In this document: piece by piece, positions 6,396-10,880 of the stretch
Layout: the number at the start of each line of letters is the position of its first letter
Position numbering within the stretch: position 1 is the stretch's first letter
NCBI GenBank assembly: GCA_949935895.1
Contig: CATLGL010000048.1
Location: forward strand, 1 to 10,880
Reading direction: 5' to 3'
DNA: 10,880 nt
DNA from: an uncultured Clostridia bacterium
GTDB lineage: Bacteria; Bacillota; Clostridia; TANB77; CAG-508
Position numbers and translations under genes: made by a program
Notes under the pieces: model-generated
Databases searched by the model: none
Told to the model about the DNA's origin: nothing
What the model saw: only the letters and a program-made list of their open reading frames with translations

Positions 6396-6824
6396 ATGAA
6401 ATCAAATTCAGGAATTACAACAACAAGTATGATTGTTTATGTTATCGCGATGATAATTGTAATTGGTACAATTGCAACCATTACTTCCTTTTTTTATACA
6501 AATGTTACACAATTAGAAGATAATAGTGATTATTTATCTGAAATAACAAAATTTCATATGTATTTTTTAGAAGAAACAACAAAAAGAGGGAATTCTATTA
6601 ACTTGGTTACTAATTCATCAATATCCTTTTCAGATGGAAATACATTTTCCTTTCAAGATAATGCAATATATTATAATCATACTAGGATATGTGAAATGAT
6701 TTCTAATTTAGAATTTTCAGTAGAAAGTGCTGAAAATAAAAAGCTTATTGATGTATTAATTACCATAGGGGAAGGACAAGAATATACAAAAACGACAAGA
6801 TATGTAATAAATGAGAATATGTAA
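6396..6824 (+). CDS. Minor pilin-like protein with class III leader
   Basis: The 142-residue protein starts MKSNSG and then ITTTSMIVYVIAMIIVIG, giving a minimal leader with cleavage expected after Gly6 and an assembly helix at about 7-33. The +5 residue is Ser rather than Glu. The rest is a polar domain with probable beta strands (SSISFSDGNTFSFQDNAIYY), as in PilW/PilX/GspJ-like minor pilins. AAAGGAGAGGG (6383-6393), overlapping the upstream stop, fixes the ATG at 6396. It follows the PilV-like gene by 11 bases and should be cotranslated with it. The frame is intact and has no CGG codon. The exact minor pilin class cannot be told from the sequence alone. Confidence 0.7.
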   Translation: MKSNSGITTTSMIVYVIAMIIVIGTIATITSFFYTNVTQLEDNSDYLSEITKFHMYFLEETTKRGNSINLVTNSSISFSDGNTFSFQDNAIYYNHTRICEMISNLEFSVESAENKKLIDVLITIGEGQEYTKTTRYVINENM

Positions 6825-6848
6825 TTTCTGGTAATTAGGTTTATTTTC

Positions 6849-6877
6849 TAGGAATTAGTTAAAAGATAGTATATAAT
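6849..6877 (+). promoter_or_regulatory. Possible internal promoter upstream of pilB
   Basis: A perfect TATAAT lies at 6872-6877 in the 81-base gap before pilB, with a poor -35 candidate (TAGGAA, 6849-6854, 3 of 6) at 17-base spacing. The gap is longer than those between most neighbouring genes, and pilB has its own very strong AAAGGAGG (6891-6898). In DNA this AT-rich a TATAAT alone is weak evidence. Confidence 0.35.
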
Positions 6878-6905
6878 AAAAAGGGGATACAAAGGAGGAA
6901 AAGTT

Positions 6906-8528
6906 ATGGAAAGAAGACAACCTATAGGAATTGAACTTGTAAGAAGAGGTGTTATCAATGAACATGATATACAAAAAGCCTTAGAATATCAAAAAACACA
7001 TCCTAATAAAAAGATGGGAGATATTTTAAATACAATTGGTGCTTGTGATTCTTATCGACTAATCCAAGCAATTGGTGAAATCATGGGGGAAAAAGCAATT
7101 TTGCTTGACAAAAGTGATATTAGGATTAGTTTAGAAGACTACATTTCACCAGATGTATTAAAACAAAATAGAGCAATTCCATTTGATATTGAGGGTGGAA
7201 GAATTAAAGTTTGTTTTTCAGATACTGCTAATAGAAGAGCAGTAGATACCATTCGTTTGCTTTTACTAAATAAAGGCTTAATTATGGAAAAATATATTAC
7301 TTTTGACGAAAATATCGAAAAAATATTAAAATCTTTTGAAGGAAAAGAAACAGATGAGATTATTTCCTCTTCTGATATTACTGGATTAATTGATACTATT
7401 ATTAAAAAAGCGATGGATAAAAGAGCAAGTGATATTCACTTTGAGCCAATGGAAAATGAATTAAGAATTCGTTATCGTATTGATGGAGAACTATTTACAG
7501 CAGGAATATTAGATAAAGAGAAACAAGCACAAGTGATTGGTAGATTAAAGGCTATATCAAACATGCACCAAGAGAAACAAGAGTCACAAGATGGAAGAAT
7601 TCTATTATATCCAGATTATAATATTCGTGTTTCTTCACAAAAAAATGTATATGGTGAGAAATTTGTTTTAAGATTACTAAAAAAGAATGCTGATATAAAA
7701 AGAATATTTGACTTGGGATTTCCACAAGATGAAGAAATTGTGAAAAATAGTTTTAATAAAAAGAACAGTATTACAATTATGGCAGCTCCAACAGGAGAAG
7801 GAAAAACAACAACTTTATATAGTGTAATTGATTACTTAAATAAACCTGAAATCAATGTAACCACCATTGAAGACCCAGTAGAAATTCGAATTTCTGGTTT
7901 AAATCAAATTGAGATAGATTCAAAAACAAGTTTTTCCGATTCATTAAGAACTGTTTTAAGACAAGATCCAGATATTATTTTAGTAGGAGAAATTAGAGAT
8001 AAAGAGACAGCAGAAATTGCAATGCAAGCAGGTCAAACAGGTCATTACGTGTTATCTACAATCCATACAATCGATAGTATTGAAGTTATTACTAGGTTAA
8101 GAAAAATGGGAGTTTCTAATTATGATATTGCAAGTACACTTGCTACAAGTGTTTCACAAAGACTAGTAAGAAAAATTTGTCCACATTGTGCTAGGCAAAG
8201 ACCATTTACAGATAAAGAGATGCAAATCATGAATAGTATTGCTAGTAAAAATGGAGAAATTCTTGATTTTAATGAAAAAGTAACTTATGATGCTGTAGGA
8301 TGTTCACAATGTAATAACACTGGATATTATGACCGTATTGGTGTATTTGAAATTTTAAATATTGATGATGAAATAAGAGAACTTATTACTATGGATGCAT
8401 CTACATTAAAAATTAAAGAAGAAGCTATGAAAAAAAATTATAGACCACTAGTGATAGATGGTATTCGAAAAGTACTAAATGGAGTTACAACATTAGAAGA
8501 ATTAAATAAAAAATTAGTATTGTTTTAA
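6906..8528 (+). CDS. pilB: Type IV pilus assembly ATPase PilB (GspE/PulE family) with MshEN-like N-domain
   Basis: This cytoplasmic hexameric ATPase powers pilin insertion. The N-terminal domain has two MshEN-type repeats, IGIELVRRGVINEHDIQKAL (7-26) and KMGDILNTIGACDSYRLIQA (36-55), the fold that binds cyclic di-GMP in some PilB/MshE proteins; the first-repeat Arg of the RLG consensus is Pro here. The ATPase core has Walker A APTGEGKTTT (294-303, Lys300), the Asp box TIEDPVEIR (320-328), Walker B ILVGEIRD (358-365, Glu362) and the His box around HTID (387-390). A zinc-type four-Cys motif is present: C425PHC428 and C466SQC469. Length (540 aa) is normal. AAAGGAGG at 6891-6898 marks the start. 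The four-Cys motif and full N-domain separate it from the PilT that follows 20 bases downstream. The frame is clean. Confidence 0.95.
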   Translation: MERRQPIGIELVRRGVINEHDIQKALEYQKTHPNKKMGDILNTIGACDSYRLIQAIGEIMGEKAILLDKSDIRISLEDYISPDVLKQNRAIPFDIEGGRIKVCFSDTANRRAVDTIRLLLLNKGLIMEKYITFDENIEKILKSFEGKETDEIISSSDITGLIDTIIKKAMDKRASDIHFEPMENELRIRYRIDGELFTAGILDKEKQAQVIGRLKAISNMHQEKQESQDGRILLYPDYNIRVSSQKNVYGEKFVLRLLKKNADIKRIFDLGFPQDEEIVKNSFNKKNSITIMAAPTGEGKTTTLYSVIDYLNKPEINVTTIEDPVEIRISGLNQIEIDSKTSFSDSLRTVLRQDPDIILVGEIRDKETAEIAMQAGQTGHYVLSTIHTIDSIEVITRLRKMGVSNYDIASTLATSVSQRLVRKICPHCARQRPFTDKEMQIMNSIASKNGEILDFNEKVTYDAVGCSQCNNTGYYDRIGVFEILNIDDEIRELITMDASTLKIKEEAMKKNYRPLVIDGIRKVLNGVTTLEELNKKLVLF

Positions 8529-8548
8529 TAAATGGAGGGAAAATACCA

Positions 8549-9649
8549 ATGATAGAAATTGAAAAAATATTCGATTATGCAATTGAAAAAGATGCATCTG
8601 ATATACATTTTATATGTGGAAATAGACCAATGCTCAGAATTATAAGAGAATTGCTTCCAGTAGAAGAAACAGAGGTATTAACACCAGAAGATATGAGTGA
8701 AATATACGATTATTTAGTAAGAGGAAATATTGATAAAGATACAATATATAAAGAAACTAGAAAATTAGATACTTCTTTAGAATATGCAGGAAAGCGTTTT
8801 AGGGTCAATATATCTGCTGCTGAAGATATACCACTTTTTACTTTAAGAATTATTAAGAGTGAATTACCAAAATTTGAAGATTTAGGTGTGCCAGATATTG
8901 TTAGACGTATGACATTTCAACCACAAGGTCTTATGTTAGTAACAGGAAAAACAAACTCTGGAAAAACAACAACATTAAGTGCACTGATTAACGAAATCAA
9001 TGAAACACAAAATAAAAAAATATTAACATTAGAAAGTCCAGTTGAATTTAAACATGAATCAAAAAAATCAATTATTGTACAAAAAGAAGTAGGAATTGGT
9101 GGAGATTCTTTATGCTACAGTGATGGAGTTAAAAACTCATTAAGAGAAGACTGCGATATTATAGTAGTAGGAGAGATTCGTGATAAAGAAACAATGGATG
9201 CAGCAATTGAAACAGCAGAAGCAGGACATTTAGTAATTGGTACTTTGCATACAAAGTCTTGTGCAGAAACTATTGATCGTATGATTAACTTTTATGATAT
9301 TAGTGATCAACAAACTATAAAGTATTTAATTGCTTCTTTGTTAAAATTGGTTATTTCGCAAAGATTATTAAAAGGAACGGATGGAAAACTTGTTTTAGTA
9401 CCAGAGGTAATGGTAGTAGATAATATTGTAGCAGGTTTAATTCGTAAAGATAAAATTAGTGTATCTGAAATTGAGGATGCGATTCAAAGTAATTTAGAAA
9501 AAGGAAGTATTGGGCTAATCAATTCCATTGCAGAACTTTTTGTTGAAGATAAAATAACATTAGAACAAGCAAAAGCTCAAATTGAAGAGAAAAATATTGA
9601 AACTTTGAATCGAACTATTATGCAGCTTAGAATTAAAAAGAACAAATAG
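8549..9649 (+). CDS. pilT: Pilus retraction ATPase PilT
   Basis: PilT depolymerises the pilus. The 366-residue protein has a short PAS-like N-domain (ASDIHFICGNRPMLRI at 16-31), Walker A GKTNSGKTTT (133-142, Lys139), the Asp box LTLESPVEFKH (159-169), Walker B DIIVVGEIRD (203-212), the His box GTLHTKSCAETIDR (231-244), and SLLKLVISQRLL (263-274), typical of PilT. It lacks the four-Cys zinc motif and long N-domain of PilB, as expected. There are small departures from consensus: KTN in Walker A instead of PTG, ESP instead of EDP in the Asp box, and REDCD instead of REDPD before Walker B. These could mean altered kinetics but do not suggest inactivation. A GGAGGG sequence precedes the ATG. pilC starts 17 bases after the stop. 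Confidence 0.93.
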   Translation: MIEIEKIFDYAIEKDASDIHFICGNRPMLRIIRELLPVEETEVLTPEDMSEIYDYLVRGNIDKDTIYKETRKLDTSLEYAGKRFRVNISAAEDIPLFTLRIIKSELPKFEDLGVPDIVRRMTFQPQGLMLVTGKTNSGKTTTLSALINEINETQNKKILTLESPVEFKHESKKSIIVQKEVGIGGDSLCYSDGVKNSLREDCDIIVVGEIRDKETMDAAIETAEAGHLVIGTLHTKSCAETIDRMINFYDISDQQTIKYLIASLLKLVISQRLLKGTDGKLVLVPEVMVVDNIVAGLIRKDKISVSEIEDAIQSNLEKGSIGLINSIAELFVEDKITLEQAKAQIEEKNIETLNRTIMQLRIKKNK

Positions 9650-9666
9650 AAGAAGGGGAGGTCCTT

Positions 9667-10880
9667 ATGGCAGTATATCGATATCGTGCATTAACTCCAA
9701 ATGGTGTGGTGGTAAGCAATAGAATTGAAGAGAATAACCGTAGTGCAGTTATCAAAAAACTGAAGAGAAATAATTTAACACCAATCAATATAACAGAACA
9801 AATAGGGATTAGTAAAAAACCAGTTAAGACTAAAAAGAAGAACATTAAACAAATTGAAGACATTATGAAAAATGCTAATACTACAAATTTAATGGCAAAC
9901 CGTGAAAAGAACAGACAATCTTATATCCAAAAGATTAACCAGGCATTAGCTAAAACAGAAAAAATAACCACACGTGATGTAGTTATTTTTACACAGAATT
10001 TCTATTTATTAAAAAAGGCAAATTTTAATAATATACATGCCCTAAATACAATAATTGATAGTACAGAAAACTATTTATTTAAAGGAATTTTGGAGGATAT
10101 TTTAGCAGGTGTAGAAGCACGGAGAAAATATGTATACAACAATGGAATATTATTCTAATATTTTTCCATATATTTATATTAACATGATTCGTGTAGGAGA
10201 GTTATCTCGGTTCCCTTACGAATTCGTTAGAACAAGCCATTAAATATCTAGATGATTCGGCAAGTTTAAACAAAAAAGTAAGAAGTATTCTAATTCCAAA
10301 TATTGTGCAATTTGTACTATTACTTGTTATGTTAGTAGTAGGTACATTATTTGCGATACCAGCAATTCAAAATGTATTTGACGCTATGGGTAGTAAAGAC
10401 CAACTACCAGCAGTTACGTTATGGTTTAAAGATTTCTTAAATACAGTAATTGCATATTGGTATATTCCAACCATTATGATAGTAGCGATTGTTGGTGCTC
10501 TTGTTATGTATATTCGTACACCAAAAGGAAAATATAGTTTTGATTATTTTAAATATACCATGCCTGTTTTTGGAAAACTTATTTTTTCACTGGATTTTTC
10601 AAGACTAATGAGGGCAATGCTTTTAAACTTAAATAATGGGATGAGAATACAAGAGGCATTAGATGTTAGTAAAAATGTATGTAAAAATTATGTTATGCTT
10701 TCTATTGTAGAAACTTCTATTAACAATATTTTAATAGGACAATCTTGGATAGAACCATTTGAGAAATCAGGATTACCATCTTCTATGATTACAGAAATGT
10801 TAAAAATTGGTATGAAAACAGATTTACCAGAGATGATGGATAAATTGTTAGAATATATGGATATTGATATTGATAATACA
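9667..10880 (+). CDS. pilC: Inner-membrane platform protein PilC (GspF family), two CGG-type +1 frameshifts, 3' end beyond the window
   Basis: PilC is the membrane platform on which PilB and PilT act. AAGGGGAGG (9653-9661) precedes ATG 9667. The N-terminus MAVYRYRALTPNGVVV is typical of the family. The first cytoplasmic GspF domain (ITTRDVVIFTQNFYLLKKA) runs to ILAGVEA, then CGG at 10120. Skipping that C gives GENMYTTMEYYSNIFPYIYI and NMIRVGELS, then CGG at 10208. Skipping that C gives GSLTNSLEQAIKYLDD, two membrane helices (about 199-222 and 251-273 of the restored protein) and the start of the second GspF domain (FGKLIFSLDFSRLMRAM). The restored reading gives 404 residues to the window edge. 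Unshifted translation would stop at 10156-10158 after 163 residues, before any membrane helix. The coding sequence between and after both sites matches the family, so this does not look like a decayed gene. Confidence 0.87.
10120..10122 (+). other. CGG +1 frameshift site 4 (pilC, first GspF domain)
   Basis: GCA-CGG-AGA in the incoming frame; skipping C10120 gives GCA-GGA-GAA-AAT (Ala-Gly-Glu-Asn) and opens the frame for MYTTMEYYSNIFPYIYI. The zero frame reaches TAA at 10156-10158. Confidence 0.75.
10208..10210 (+). other. CGG +1 frameshift site 5 (pilC, GELSG motif)
   Basis: TCT-CGG-TTC in the frame set by site 4; skipping C10208 gives TCT-GGT-TCC (Ser-Gly-Ser). This restores GELSGSL, the highly conserved GExSG(x)L motif of GspF/PilC proteins. 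Confidence 0.75.

Noticed and set aside
9633..9863. Minus-strand open frame overlapping pilT and pilC
   Set aside because: It is a shadow of the pilC N-terminal coding sequence.
5185..10210. Homopolymer sequencing errors as the cause of the five frameshifts
   Set aside because: None of the extra bases lies in a homopolymer run; each is a single C before GG. Many other GGA/GGT codons in the window are unaffected. Raw-read checking is still needed.
1..10880. tRNA genes, CRISPR arrays, insertion sequences, attachment sites
   Set aside because: No cloverleaf, regularly spaced repeats, transposase or terminal repeats were seen on either strand.

Overview
The window has two parts of different character. 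From about 430 to the right edge the DNA is very AT-rich, with Arg mostly AGA, strong AGGAGG-type ribosome binding sites and standard TAA/TAG/TGA stops. This fits a low-GC Firmicute, probably an uncultured gut-type Clostridia; that placement is inference. The first ~430 bases are richer in G+C and use codons such as CTG, GCC, CCG and CGG. They carry fragments of two minus-strand membrane-protein genes that end abruptly at a junction near 430-461.

Layout: (1) 1-~430, a partial membrane protein and the C-terminal end of an overlapping upstream gene, both minus strand. (2) ~444-1742, rsmB (16S rRNA m5C967 methyltransferase), whose N-terminus abuts the junction. (3) 1743-1954, a leader with a good promoter. 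(4) 1955-10880, a plus-strand type IV pilus cluster: a PilM-PilN fusion, PilO, a PilP-like protein, a very short pilin, prepilin peptidase PilD, two minor pilin-like proteins, assembly ATPase PilB, retraction ATPase PilT, and platform protein PilC, which runs off the right edge. No secretin is seen, consistent with a monoderm.

Main observation: three of these genes (pilD, the first minor pilin and pilC) are broken by five apparent +1 frameshifts, and all five have the same form. The reading frame meets a CGG codon, and the family-consistent protein resumes if the C is skipped and GGT or GGA is read as Gly. I scanned every CGG trinucleotide in the AT-rich part. Those lying in frame as CGG codons are exactly these five; the other CGGs straddle codons (TCG-G, GCG-G, ACG-G) and cause no shift. 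CGG is therefore never a normal sense codon here. At three sites the restored Gly is a family-conserved residue: the FGSF motif of PilD, the Gly before the prepilin cleavage point, and the GExSG motif of PilC. This suggests a lineage in which CGG is unassigned or starved and acts as a +1 frameshift signal (or CGGN is read as a quadruplet Gly codon), rather than five unrelated errors. By contrast, the left-hand fragment uses CGG twice as ordinary Arg, supporting a different genomic origin for it.

Working together, PilB and PilT would extend and retract a pilus on the PilC platform, the PilMN-PilO-PilP membrane complex would align it, and PilD would process the pilin and minor pilins. If the frameshifts are real, pilus assembly depends on efficient CGG frameshifting, because PilD, a minor pilin and PilC are all incomplete without it.
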